Part shown: positions 9,061 to 17,445 of the stretch, piece after piece | How the letters are laid out: each line of letters starts with the position of its first letter | Numbering within the stretch: position 1 is the stretch's first letter | Source of the DNA: CAZYFH01 sp965249175 | GTDB lineage: Bacteria > Acidobacteriota > Vicinamibacteria > Vicinamibacterales > UBA8438 | Direction: 5' to 3' | Assembly (NCBI GenBank): GCA_965249175.1 | Contig: OZ252227.1 | Location: 6,014,001 to 6,078,000, forward strand | DNA length: 64,000 nt | Made by a program: the position numbers and the translations under genes | The notes under the pieces: model-generated | Database searches by the model: none | Told to the model about the DNA's origin: nothing | The model's input: the letters and a program-made list of their open reading frames with translations, nothing else

Positions 9061-11331
9061 ATGCGCCTTCTCGACGATCTCAACCCCGAGCAGCGGACCG
9101 CGGTGTTGCACCGGGAAGGGCCGCTGCTGATTCTGGCCGGGGCCGGCTCGGGGAAGACACGCGTCATCTGCTATCGCCTGGCGAATCTCATCGGCGAGGG
9201 GCACGCCGACGCGACCCAGGTGTTGGCGGTGACCTTTACGAACAAGGCCGCCGGGGAGATGCGGGGCCGCGTCGAGGGGCTGCTGGAGTCAGAGCATCCG
9301 AAGCTATGGGTCTCGACGTTTCACGCCTTCTGCGCGCGGATATTGCGGCGCGAAGCGCCACGGATCGGCCTGACGCGCAACTTCGTCATCTACGACTCCG
9401 TCGACCAGTTGGCTGCCGTTCGGCGCGCGATGCGCGACCTCGACGTGGACGACAAGATCACGCCGCCCCGGGCACTGCTCTCGCGCATCAGCCATGCCAA
9501 GAACCGAATGGAAAGCGCCGCCGACGTCCGCCGCGACGGTCTGACCTTCGGCGACGAGCAGCTCGCCCGGGTCTACGAGCACTATGCGCGCGCCCTCGAG
9601 CGGAGCAACGCACTCGACTTCGATGACCTCCTCCTGAAGACGGTCACGCTCTTCGACAGCTCTGACGAGGCGCGGAGTCGATACGCGGAGCGCTTCCGGT
9701 TCGTCATGGTGGATGAGTATCAGGACACGAATCGGCCGCAGTATCTGCTCGTGCGGCACCTCGCCGCTGCGCACCGCAACCTGTGCGTCGTCGGCGATCC
9801 GGACCAATCGATCTACAAGTGGCGCGGCGCCGATCTGCGGAACATTCTCGACTTCGAAGCGGACTTCCCCGAAACCACCGTGGTGCGGCTGGAGCGCAAC
9901 TACCGATCCACGCAGGTCATCCTCGACGCCGCCACCGGGGTCATCAGCCGCAACTCAAACCGCAAGGCGAAGCGGCTCTGGACCGAGCGCGAAGGGGGCG
10001 ATTTGATCGTGTGCCACCGCGCCCACGACGAGCTCGAAGAGGCCGACTTCATCGTGGGAAGACTGCGGGCGGCGCTGGCCGCCGAGGCCGACGCCGTAGC
10101 GGTGCTGTATCGCACGAACGCGCAATCCCGTGCCATCGAGGATGCGTTGACCAAGGAGGCGATGCCCTACAGGGTCGTGGGAGGGGTGCGCTTCTACGAG
10201 CGGAAGGAGATCAAGGACGCCCTGGCCTATCTCAAGCTGCTGCTCAACCCGCACGACGACGTCAGCCTCCGGCGCGTGATTAACGTGCCGGCCCGCGGGA
10301 TTGGCAAGGGGGTCATGGAGCGACTGGAGGGCGTGGAGCCGCAACCGCCGCCGACCCTCTCACCGCTGCTGCGGGAGAGCGGTCTGGGACCGGAGGCCGC
10401 GCCCGAATCGCTCTGGGCGCGGGTCGTGCGGGCCACCGATGAGCGGCTGCTGCCCACCCGGGCGCTATCGGCGGTCACCCGATTCCGCGACATGATGACG
10501 GCGCTGACTCGGACGGCCGGCACCGAACCAGCCTCGGTCGCGCTCGCCAGTGCGCTCGATCAGACACGCTATCTCGAAGCGTTGCGGGACGACGGTAGCG
10601 CCGAAGCGGAATCCCGCGTCTCGAACCTGACGGAGCTGGTCTCCGCCGCGCGTGATTACGAGGTGCGTGAGGACGGCGCGAGCCTGGCGGGCTTCATCGA
10701 CCGGCTCTCGCTTCTGTCGGACGTCGACGAGGAAGACGGCGCGCCGAACGCCCGTATCTGGCTGATGACGCTCCACGCGGCCAAGGGGCTGGAGTTCCCG
10801 CTCGTGGTGATTGCCGGCATGGAGGACGGCCTCTTTCCGCACGCGCGGGCCGCGGACGACGAGGCGGAGCTCGAAGAGGAGCGACGGCTGTGCTATGTCG
10901 GGATGACGCGCGCCCGGTCGCAGCTGGTGTTGACCAGCGCCGCGCGCCGGCGCGTCTTCGGCGAATACCAGTCAACCGAACCGTCGCGCTTCTTTCTGGA
11001 GATCCCGGCCGAGCTCGCCGAGGTCGTCGAGCCGGCCTTCAGCCCGCCGTCCCGCGCGACGGCTACGACCGGCAGGCGCCGCGCGTTTCAGCGACGCGGC
11101 CGGTGGGAGGAGCCTCCTGCGAAGTCGCCGCGGTATGACCATGACGACGCCGCCGAAGACCAGTCGTACGGCGGCATCTCGGCCGGCGCGCGTCTCCGAC
11201 ATCCGACCTTCGGCGTCGGGACGGTGGTGAGCGTCGAGGCGGCGTCATCCGATCTCAAGCTCACCATGCGGTTCCGAGGGGTCGGCGTGAAGAAGCTGTT
11301 CGCGCGCTATGCGAAGCTGGAACCCGTATGA
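9061..11331 (+). CDS. pcrA: UvrD/PcrA-type ATP-dependent DNA helicase
   Basis: A superfamily 1A 3'-5' helicase for repair and for clearing RecA or replication blocks. The 756-residue protein has Walker A near residues 26-33 (AGAGSGKT), motif Ia FTNKAAGEM, Walker B VDEYQDTN, GDPDQSIYKWRGAD, and RRLCYVGMTRA near the C-terminal motor domain. The end carries a small Tudor-like module (GARLRHPTFGVGTVVSVE), as in PcrA and UvrD, used for contacts with RNA polymerase. Whether it is named pcrA or uvrD is a matter of clade; the family assignment is firm. Confidence 0.95.
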   Translation: MRLLDDLNPEQRTAVLHREGPLLILAGAGSGKTRVICYRLANLIGEGHADATQVLAVTFTNKAAGEMRGRVEGLLESEHPKLWVSTFHAFCARILRREAPRIGLTRNFVIYDSVDQLAAVRRAMRDLDVDDKITPPRALLSRISHAKNRMESAADVRRDGLTFGDEQLARVYEHYARALERSNALDFDDLLLKTVTLFDSSDEARSRYAERFRFVMVDEYQDTNRPQYLLVRHLAAAHRNLCVVGDPDQSIYKWRGADLRNILDFEADFPETTVVRLERNYRSTQVILDAATGVISRNSNRKAKRLWTEREGGDLIVCHRAHDELEEADFIVGRLRAALAAEADAVAVLYRTNAQSRAIEDALTKEAMPYRVVGGVRFYERKEIKDALAYLKLLLNPHDDVSLRRVINVPARGIGKGVMERLEGVEPQPPPTLSPLLRESGLGPEAAPESLWARVVRATDERLLPTRALSAVTRFRDMMTALTRTAGTEPASVALASALDQTRYLEALRDDGSAEAESRVSNLTELVSAARDYEVREDGASLAGFIDRLSLLSDVDEEDGAPNARIWLMTLHAAKGLEFPLVVIAGMEDGLFPHARAADDEAELEEERRLCYVGMTRARSQLVLTSAARRRVFGEYQSTEPSRFFLEIPAELAEVVEPAFSPPSRATATTGRRRAFQRRGRWEEPPAKSPRYDHDDAAEDQSYGGISAGARLRHPTFGVGTVVSVEAASSDLKLTMRFRGVGVKKLFARYAKLEPV

Positions 11332-11422
11332 CGCCCGCGTGCCGGCCACACGCACTCCTGAGCCTCTGCTAGTCGGGGTCTCGTGTCGGGCACGTGCGGG
11401 CACCGCGCGGTAGAATCCCCCT

Positions 11423-11932
11423 GTGCGGCGCCTTGTCGTCTTCGCCATCCTGCTCGCCGTCTGGCTGGTCTTCTCCGGCCATTTCGACGCACTACATCTG
11501 AGTCTCGGTCTCGTCTGCGCCGCCCTCGTCGCGGTCACCTCCTCCGACCTGCTGCTTCCGGAGTCGCTGTCGTCCCGCACGCCGCTGAAGGTCTGGCGGT
11601 ATGTGTGTTACCTGCCGTGGCTGCTCTATCAGGTGGTCCTCGCGAACCTCCACGTCGTCTATCTCGTCGTCTTTCCCCACAAGATCCGCCCGCAGGTCGT
11701 GCGCATCAAGACCGGGCTGACGAGCGATCTGGCGCTGGTCACACTCGCGAACTCCATTACGGTGACGCCCGGCACAATCACGATGGACGTGGACGACGGC
11801 GAGCTGTGTGTGCACGCCCTCAGCGACAAGGTCGCTGCGGGGCTGCGGGCGGGTGACATGGAGCGGCGCGTCGCACATGTGTTTCTCGAATCGGAGCCCG
11901 TGGACCCGCCCTCGACGTCCCCGCCGCGCTGA
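11423..11932 (+). CDS. mrpE: Mrp-type Na+/H+ antiporter subunit E
   Basis: First gene of a ten-gene membrane antiporter operon. The 169-residue protein has an N-terminal hydrophobic block with probably two to three helices (residues 3-65). A cytoplasmic domain follows with the family signature LANSITVTPGTITMDVD and VHAL. It starts at a GTG at 11423 and its TGA overlaps the ATG of mrpF (ATGA). A TAGAAT hexamer at 11411-11416 is a weak -10 candidate, but it is only 6 bp from the GTG, which would imply a nearly leaderless transcript. Confidence 0.92.
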   Translation: MRRLVVFAILLAVWLVFSGHFDALHLSLGLVCAALVAVTSSDLLLPESLSSRTPLKVWRYVCYLPWLLYQVVLANLHVVYLVVFPHKIRPQVVRIKTGLTSDLALVTLANSITVTPGTITMDVDDGELCVHALSDKVAAGLRAGDMERRVAHVFLESEPVDPPSTSPPR

Positions 11933-12216
11933 TGCAGACCTTTTTTCTGGCCACTGCGATGGTCATCTTGCTGGCCGTCTCGTTGTGCCTGTATCGCGCG
12001 ATCCGCGGTCCGACGATCATCGACCGTATCGTCGCCGTGAACGTGATCGGCACCAAGACCATCGCGGTCATCGTGCTGACGGGCTATATCTTCGACCGCG
12101 TCGAGTTCTTCGTCGACATCGCCGTCGTGTACGGGCTCATCAACTTCATGGGGGCGCTCGCGCTGTCGAAGTACTTCGAGCGCAAGGGCGTGCTCGATCG
12201 GCAGGGACTGTCGTGA
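11932..12216 (+). CDS. mrpF: Mrp-type Na+/H+ antiporter subunit F
   Basis: A 94-residue membrane protein with three predicted helices. The central IRGPTIIDRIVAVNVIGTKTI is the usual MrpF/MnhF signature, with a conserved Asp-Arg between helices 1 and 2. It belongs to the small-subunit set (E-F-G) that assembles with the antiporter-like subunits. Both junctions overlap by a few bases (ATGA with mrpE, GTGA with mrpG), indicating translational coupling. Confidence 0.93.
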   Translation: MQTFFLATAMVILLAVSLCLYRAIRGPTIIDRIVAVNVIGTKTIAVIVLTGYIFDRVEFFVDIAVVYGLINFMGALALSKYFERKGVLDRQGLS

Positions 12217-12512
12217 CGGGGCTCGCGGTGGGGCTCGTCTGCGCCGGCGTATTCTTCCTGTTCACCGGCGCGGTCGGCCTGCTCCGGTTCCCGGACTTCT
12301 ACACGCGGATGCATGCGGCGGGAAAATGCGACACGCTCGGGGCGCTGCTGGTGCTCGCGGGGCTGGCCTGCTACAGCGGTGTCGCTCTCGTGAGCGTCAA
12401 GATCCTGGCCATTGCCGTCTTCATCTTCCTGACGAGCCCGACCGCCACGCACGCCATCGCGCGTGCGGCGCTCAAGCATCAGGCCGCGCACTGGACCACG
12501 GAGGAGCAATAG
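12213..12512 (+). CDS. mrpG: Mrp-type Na+/H+ antiporter subunit G
   Basis: A 99-residue membrane protein of the MnhG/PhaG family with three helices. The family motif GLLRFPDFYTRMHAAGKCDTLG is clear near residues 22-42. The GTG at 12213 overlaps the TGA of mrpF, which fits the pattern of the operon. Upstream in-frame codons exist but would overlap mrpF extensively and are not conserved. Confidence 0.92.
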   Translation: MTGLAVGLVCAGVFFLFTGAVGLLRFPDFYTRMHAAGKCDTLGALLVLAGLACYSGVALVSVKILAIAVFIFLTSPTATHAIARAALKHQAAHWTTEEQ

Positions 12513-12520
12513 GCGCGACG

Positions 12521-12766
12521 ATGATCTGGCAACTCGACGTGGTCCTGCTCGCGTTCGCGGTGGCAAGCGCCATCGGCGCCATCACAGTCCGGGATCTGCT
12601 CGCCTCGGTCATCCTGCTCGGCGCGTTCGGGCTGTTCATGTGCCTGGTGTGGATCGAAATGGGAGCGGTGGATGTGGCCTTCACCGAGGCAGCGGTGGGC
12701 GCCGGGGTCACGACGGTGTTCCTGGTGATTGCCGTCTTCAAGACGGAACGGATGAGCCTGGATTGA
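12521..12766 (+). CDS. DUF4040 subunit (MbhD-like; equals part of MrpA C-terminus)
   Basis: An 81-residue, three-helix membrane protein with LLASVILLGAFGLFMCLVW and a conserved glutamate in the FTEAAVGAGVTT segment. This DUF4040 module is the C-terminal part of MrpA in classical Mrp systems and a separate subunit (MbhD) in membrane-bound hydrogenase complexes. Here it stands alone. It starts at ATG 12521, 8 bp after mrpG, and its stop overlaps the next start. Confidence 0.85.
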   Translation: MIWQLDVVLLAFAVASAIGAITVRDLLASVILLGAFGLFMCLVWIEMGAVDVAFTEAAVGAGVTTVFLVIAVFKTERMSLD

Positions 12767-13050
12767 GGTATCTGCATCTCGTCGCCACTGGCGTCACCGG
12801 GCTGCTGCTGATCCTCGGATCCGCCGACATGCCGCCGACGGGTGATCCGGCGTCGCCCGCCAGCGTGCACGTGTCGCCCCGTTACATCGAACAGAGCTAC
12901 AGCGAAACCAACGTGCCGAATATGGTCACCGCGGTTCTGGCCGACTATCGCAGCTTCGACACGCTGGGCGAGGTCACGGTGGTGTTCACCGCCGCGATGG
13001 CGGTCCTCCTCATTCTTAGAACCGGGCGCAGGGACGAGGACCCGTCGTGA
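12763..13050 (+). CDS. MbhE-like antiporter subunit (TTG start)
   Basis: About 95 residues with one N-terminal hydrophobic helix, a polar stretch with YIEQSYSETNVPNMVTAVLADYRSFDTLGE, and a C-terminal helix. This pattern matches the last part of MrpA and MbhE, where the NxVTxVLxDYRgfDTLGE motif is conserved. No ATG or GTG is available before the conserved part. The TTG at 12763 overlaps the TGA of the DUF4040 gene (TTGA), so it is the best start. The GTG of mrpB overlaps its 3' end. Confidence 0.8.
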   Translation: MRYLHLVATGVTGLLLILGSADMPPTGDPASPASVHVSPRYIEQSYSETNVPNMVTAVLADYRSFDTLGEVTVVFTAAMAVLLILRTGRRDEDPS

Positions 13051-13463
13051 TCGAGGACCAGGAAAGTATCGTCGTCAAGACCGTCTGTCGGCTGCTCGCG
13101 CCCTTCATCCAGCTGTTCGGCCTCTACGTCATCATGCACGGTCACAGCAGCCCAGGCGGCGGCTTCCAGGGTGGGGTGATCCTGGCGTCCAGTTTCGTCC
13201 TGCTGGCGATCGGCTACGGCGTGACGGCCGTCAAGCGCCGGTTGTCATTGCGAGCGCTCACCACGCTCACGAGCGCCGGCGTGCTCGTCTATGCCGGGAT
13301 TGGCGTGGTGTGCGTGCTGTTGGGCGCGAATTACCTCGACTACGGCATCCTGCCGCTGCCCGACGCCCGCAGCCTGGGCATGCTCGGTATCGAGATCGGC
13401 GTTGGGATGACGGTGATGGCGGCCATGGTCTCGATCTTTCACGACCTGATTACGTTCGAGTAG
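13047..13463 (+). CDS. mrpB: Mrp-type Na+/H+ antiporter subunit B
   Basis: A 138-residue, four-helix membrane protein of the MnhB family. The signature LYVIMHGHSSPGGGFQGGVILAS is present near residues 26-48. The GTG start at 13047 overlaps the preceding stop by four bases. It precedes mrpC by 6 bp. Confidence 0.93.
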   Translation: MIEDQESIVVKTVCRLLAPFIQLFGLYVIMHGHSSPGGGFQGGVILASSFVLLAIGYGVTAVKRRLSLRALTTLTSAGVLVYAGIGVVCVLLGANYLDYGILPLPDARSLGMLGIEIGVGMTVMAAMVSIFHDLITFE

Positions 13464-13469
13464 GGGGCG

Positions 13470-13877
13470 ATGGTGGACTACCTGATTGGCCACTTCAACG
13501 TCGTTACCTACGTCGTGCTCATGATGATCGGCTTCTATGCGATGACCGGCAAGACCAACCTGATGAAGAAGCTCGTCGGGATGAACATCTTCCAGTGGTC
13601 GATCATCCTGTTCATCGTTTCGCTGGCCGCCAAGCGCGGCGCCACCATTCCCATCATCGTGCACGAGACCGCCACGGGGCCGGCCGAGGACGCGGTGGCG
13701 CTCCAGGTCCAGGCGATGGACTACGTCAACCCGTTGCCCCACGTGCTTATGCTGACCGCGATCGTGGTCGGGGTCGCGACGACGGGCGTGGCGCTGGCCC
13801 TGCTCCTCCGGATTCACCGGCAATACGGAACGCTGGAAGAGAGCGAGCTCCTGGAGCGAATCCGAACCTCGGGATGA
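13470..13877 (+). CDS. mrpC: Mrp-type Na+/H+ antiporter subunit C (NuoK-like)
   Basis: A 135-residue protein of the MnhC/NuoK family with three membrane helices. The ends are diagnostic: MMIGFYAMTGKTNLMKKLVGMNIF early, and DPLP-like NPLPHVLMLTAIVVGVATTGVALALLLRI late. Between them is a longer hydrophilic loop (HETATGPAEDAVALQVQAMDY). It overlaps the next gene through ATGA. Confidence 0.92.
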   Translation: MVDYLIGHFNVVTYVVLMMIGFYAMTGKTNLMKKLVGMNIFQWSIILFIVSLAAKRGATIPIIVHETATGPAEDAVALQVQAMDYVNPLPHVLMLTAIVVGVATTGVALALLLRIHRQYGTLEESELLERIRTSG

Positions 13878-15397
13878 ACATTCATCAGTCCGCGGTTCCG
13901 ATCGTCATCATCGCCGCGCCACTCCTCACCGCGTTTGTCCTTCCCCTCCTGGGCATGTGGAACCGGTCGGTGGTCTTCCCTGTCACCCTCGCCGCCCTCG
14001 TCGTCTCGCTCGGCGGGTCGGTGTTGGCCGCGCATCGAGTACTCACGAGCGGACCGCTGGAGTACTTCATGGGCGGGTGGGCGCCACCCTGGGGGATCGC
14101 GTTCCGGATCGATCATCTCGGCGCGCTGATGCTGCTGCTCCTCGGCGCCGTCACGTTGGCCGTGGGGATCTATTCGAAGCGCAGCATCCTGCAAGAGCTG
14201 CCGGGCAAGGAGGCGCCCTTCTACAGCGTCTTTCTCCTGCTCGTGAGCGGCCTGATGGGCATCGTCGCCACGGCCGACATGTTCAACCTGTATGTCTTTC
14301 TGGAGATCGCGTCCCTCACGAGCTACGCGCTCGTGTCGCTGGGCGGGGGCGCCGCGGTCGTTTCGGCGTTCCGCTACGTCATTCTCGGCACCGTCGGCGC
14401 CGCGTTCTACCTGCTCGCCGTTGGCTACCTCTACAGCGTCACCGGGACGCTGAACATGTCCGATCTGGCCGAGCGGCTCCCCGCACTCTACGACTCGAAC
14501 GCCGTCCTGGTCGGCTTCGCGTTCTTCGTCATCGGGATATCGATCAAGATGGCGCTCTTCCCGATGCACGCCTGGCTGCCCGGCGCGTATGCCAATGCGC
14601 CGTCCGCCGTCAGCGCTCTGATCGCCGCGACGACGACGAAAGTCGCCGCCTACGTGCTCGTGCGCGTGATGTTCTTCGTCTTCGAGCCGCGGTTCGCCGT
14701 CGACCTGATTCCAGTGACCGCGCTCCTCAGCTGGATGGGCGCCGTGGCCATGATCATGGGGTCGGTGATGGCCATCGCGCAGTCGGATCTCAAGCGGATG
14801 CTCGCCTACTCGTCCGTGGCCCAGATTGGCTACATCGTGCTCGGCGTCGGCCTCGCCAATGCCATGGGCCTGACGGGCGGGTTGCTGCACCTCGTCAACC
14901 ACGCGTTCATGAAGGGATGCCTGTTTCTCGTGGCCGGCGCCATCTTCTACCGCACCGGGCTCCGGGAGATCCGCCAGTTCCGCAACCTGTCGCGCCGCAT
15001 GCCGTGGACCGCGGCCATCTTCACCGTTGCCGCGTTCTCGATGATCGGTATCCCTCCGTTCGGCGGCTTCTTCAGCAAGCTGTATCTGATCCTCGGCGCC
15101 ATCGACGCGGGGCAGTGGGTGTTCGTCGGGGTGATCCTGCTGAGCAGCGTGCTGGCCCTCGTCTACTTCGCGAACGTCATTCGCCACCTCTACTTCCCCC
15201 CCCCCGACGACGTCGACGCGGAGCCGGCGGCGGCACCCGTGGCCGAGCCGACGGCGATGCCACGGGGCGATCCCCCACTGTCCATGCTCGCGCCGATGCT
15301 GACCCTGGCGGTCGGGATCGTCCTGTTGGGGGTGTTCAACGGAGAGATCGTCTCCCGCTTCATCGAACCGGTGGTCGCGGGGAGCGTGCAGCCGTGA
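13874..15397 (+). CDS. mrpD: Mrp antiporter subunit D-like proton-translocating subunit (1 of 3)
   Basis: A 507-residue polytopic protein of the complex I NuoL/M/N antiporter family, about 14 helices. Core markers are GLMGIVATADMFNLYVFLEI with the channel glutamate, and FPMHAWLPGAYANAPSAVSALIAATTTKVAAY with the conserved lysine. Ten consecutive C residues at 15196-15205 in the 3' part encode a Pro-rich loop and make a slippage-prone spot. The ATG at 13874 overlaps the mrpC stop. An upstream in-frame extension is ruled out because it would run through mrpB and mrpC. Confidence 0.9.
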   Translation: MNIHQSAVPIVIIAAPLLTAFVLPLLGMWNRSVVFPVTLAALVVSLGGSVLAAHRVLTSGPLEYFMGGWAPPWGIAFRIDHLGALMLLLLGAVTLAVGIYSKRSILQELPGKEAPFYSVFLLLVSGLMGIVATADMFNLYVFLEIASLTSYALVSLGGGAAVVSAFRYVILGTVGAAFYLLAVGYLYSVTGTLNMSDLAERLPALYDSNAVLVGFAFFVIGISIKMALFPMHAWLPGAYANAPSAVSALIAATTTKVAAYVLVRVMFFVFEPRFAVDLIPVTALLSWMGAVAMIMGSVMAIAQSDLKRMLAYSSVAQIGYIVLGVGLANAMGLTGGLLHLVNHAFMKGCLFLVAGAIFYRTGLREIRQFRNLSRRMPWTAAIFTVAAFSMIGIPPFGGFFSKLYLILGAIDAGQWVFVGVILLSSVLALVYFANVIRHLYFPPPDDVDAEPAAAPVAEPTAMPRGDPPLSMLAPMLTLAVGIVLLGVFNGEIVSRFIEPVVAGSVQP

Positions 15398-17445
15398 GTG
15401 TCGCGGCGGCGGCGTGGCTGTGCATCGTCGCGCCCTTCGTGGGCGCGGCGGTGACACCGTTGGCCGGGCGTCTCCGCGTGCAGCATGCCGACCGGGTCGC
15501 CGTCCTGTTCTCCTTCGTGTCGGCCGCGGCCGCCCTTCGACTGCTCCCGGCGCTCGCCCACCCGGACACGCTGCCCCTCGAAAGCGCCGGCGTGTGGCTC
15601 GAGGTGCCCATCGCGATCGGCGTCGGCATCCTGATCGATCCCCTGAGCATCGTGTTGGCGAACGTCGTGGCGGTGGTGAGCTTCGTCATCATGGTCTACT
15701 GCCTCGGCTACATGCAGGACGATGCGGCGCGCATCCGGTTCTGGATGTGGATGAACGCGTTCATCGGCAGCATGCTGCTGCTCGTCCTGGCGAACAACCT
15801 GCTGTTTGTCTTCGTCGGCTGGAAGCTCGTCGGCGTCTGCAGCTACGGCTTGATCGGCTACTACTACCAGGACCAGCGCACGCACTGGATCGGCGGTCCG
15901 CCGCCCGCCGCGTTCACCACCCCATCCGAGGCGAGTCTCAAGGCGCTCGTCGTGACGGGCGCAGGGGACATGCTGATGCTGGGCGGCATCCTCATCCTGT
16001 ACTTCTACTCGGGCACGTTGAATTTCCTCGAGCTCTACGAGACCGCACCGACCTGGCTCGCGGCGATGGCCGCCACGCCGGGCATGGTCATCCTGGTGAG
16101 CGCGCTGCTCCTCGCTGGACCATTGGGCAAGTCGGCGCAGTTTCCGTTCCACGAGTGGCTGCCGGAAGCGATGGCCGGGCCCGGGCCGGTGTCGGCGCTC
16201 ATCCATGCCGCCACGATGGTCAAGAGCGGCGTCTATCTGGTCGCACGCTTCGTGCCCATCTTCTACTACGGCGCCTGGGTGGCCGGCATCGACGCCGCGG
16301 TCTGGTTCTTTCACCTCACCGCCTGGGCCGGCGCGTTCACGGCGCTCCTGGCCGCCACACAAGGCATGGTCGCTGTCGAGCTCAAGAAGGTCCTGGCGTA
16401 TTCGACGGTCAGCCAAATCGGTTACATGATGCTGGCACTGGGCGTCACGGGCCTTGCGCCCGGCCTGCTCGTCGAGGGGTACACCTCTGGCGTCTTCCAC
16501 CTCGTCAGCCACGCGCTGTTCAAGGCGTGTCTGTTCCTCGCCGCCGGTACCGTCATTCACGCTGCCCACTCCATCTACATGCACGACATGGGCGCCCTCC
16601 GGTCGTTGCTCCCGCTCACCTGGGCGTGCACGCTGATCGCCGCCCTCTCACTCATGGGCGTGCCTCCGTTCCCCGGCTTCTGGAGCAAGGACGCCGTGCT
16701 GCTGGCGACATATCACGCCAGCACGCCGCTCTTCGTAGTTGGGCTCGTCACGGCCGGCTTGACCGCCTTCTACACGGTCCGCTTCTTCGCCCTGGTGTTC
16801 CACGGCCCGGCCAGCGATGCCCTGGCGACCCACATGAGAGCGGGCGGGCACCTTGACGACGGCACCGGTTCGATGCGGACCGCCACGGCGGTCCTCGCCA
16901 CGGCCCTCGTCGTCGCGGGGCTTGGCGGACCGCTCCTCGAGGGCGTCCTGCGTCACGGTTTCGACATCAACCTCAGCGCCATGCTCGGCGGCGAATTGGG
17001 GACGACGGCCGCTGCCGATCCGGAGGGCGCGTCCGGGCACGGACTAGTCGTCGCCCTGTCGCTTCTCTGTATCGCGGCCGGCGCGGTGCCCGCGTATGCG
17101 CTCTACCTGTCGCGCGCGGCGTCACCGGCGGCGCTCCTCGACGCGCACGCCGCGCTCCGCGGGCTGTACGGGTTCTTCTGGCGGCGGTGGGCGATCGACG
17201 CGTTCTACCACCGCGTCTTCGTCGGCGGCACCGGCCGGCTCGCCGCGTTCATCGCTGAGGATGTCGAGGCGCGCTGGGATCGGCTCGTCCACCGCCACCT
17301 GCCGTGGGTCCTCACACGGCAGACGGAGCGCCTCGCGCATCGGCTGCGGACCGAGACCGAGGAGCTCGTCTACAACGTCTCCTACGTGCTCGTGCTCTTT
17401 GTCCTCTTGCTCGCCGTCCTGCTGTTCGGCCCAGGGAACGACTAG
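15394..17445 (+). CDS. NuoL/MrpA-like antiporter subunit (2 of 3)
   Basis: A 683-residue polytopic protein, most like NuoL or the N-terminal part of MrpA. It contains SAQFPFHEWLPEAMAGPGPVSALIHAATMVKSGVYL, the diagnostic proton-channel helix pair, and KKVLAYSTVSQIGYMMLALG. The C-terminal 100 residues after the last core helices include another amphipathic region and a final helix, reminiscent of the lateral arm of NuoL. GTG 15394 overlaps the preceding TGA. Calling it MrpA would be loose because the DUF4040 and MbhE parts are encoded separately upstream. Confidence 0.88.
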   Translation: MSVAAAAWLCIVAPFVGAAVTPLAGRLRVQHADRVAVLFSFVSAAAALRLLPALAHPDTLPLESAGVWLEVPIAIGVGILIDPLSIVLANVVAVVSFVIMVYCLGYMQDDAARIRFWMWMNAFIGSMLLLVLANNLLFVFVGWKLVGVCSYGLIGYYYQDQRTHWIGGPPPAAFTTPSEASLKALVVTGAGDMLMLGGILILYFYSGTLNFLELYETAPTWLAAMAATPGMVILVSALLLAGPLGKSAQFPFHEWLPEAMAGPGPVSALIHAATMVKSGVYLVARFVPIFYYGAWVAGIDAAVWFFHLTAWAGAFTALLAATQGMVAVELKKVLAYSTVSQIGYMMLALGVTGLAPGLLVEGYTSGVFHLVSHALFKACLFLAAGTVIHAAHSIYMHDMGALRSLLPLTWACTLIAALSLMGVPPFPGFWSKDAVLLATYHASTPLFVVGLVTAGLTAFYTVRFFALVFHGPASDALATHMRAGGHLDDGTGSMRTATAVLATALVVAGLGGPLLEGVLRHGFDINLSAMLGGELGTTAAADPEGASGHGLVVALSLLCIAAGAVPAYALYLSRAASPAALLDAHAALRGLYGFFWRRWAIDAFYHRVFVGGTGRLAAFIAEDVEARWDRLVHRHLPWVLTRQTERLAHRLRTETEELVYNVSYVLVLFVLLLAVLLFGPGND

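Noticed and set aside
13814..15457. Minus-strand open frame of 547 codons opposite the mrpD-like gene
   Set aside because: The translation is His/Arg/Asp repetitive and hydrophilic, opposite a perfect polytopic antiporter protein. No start context is visible.
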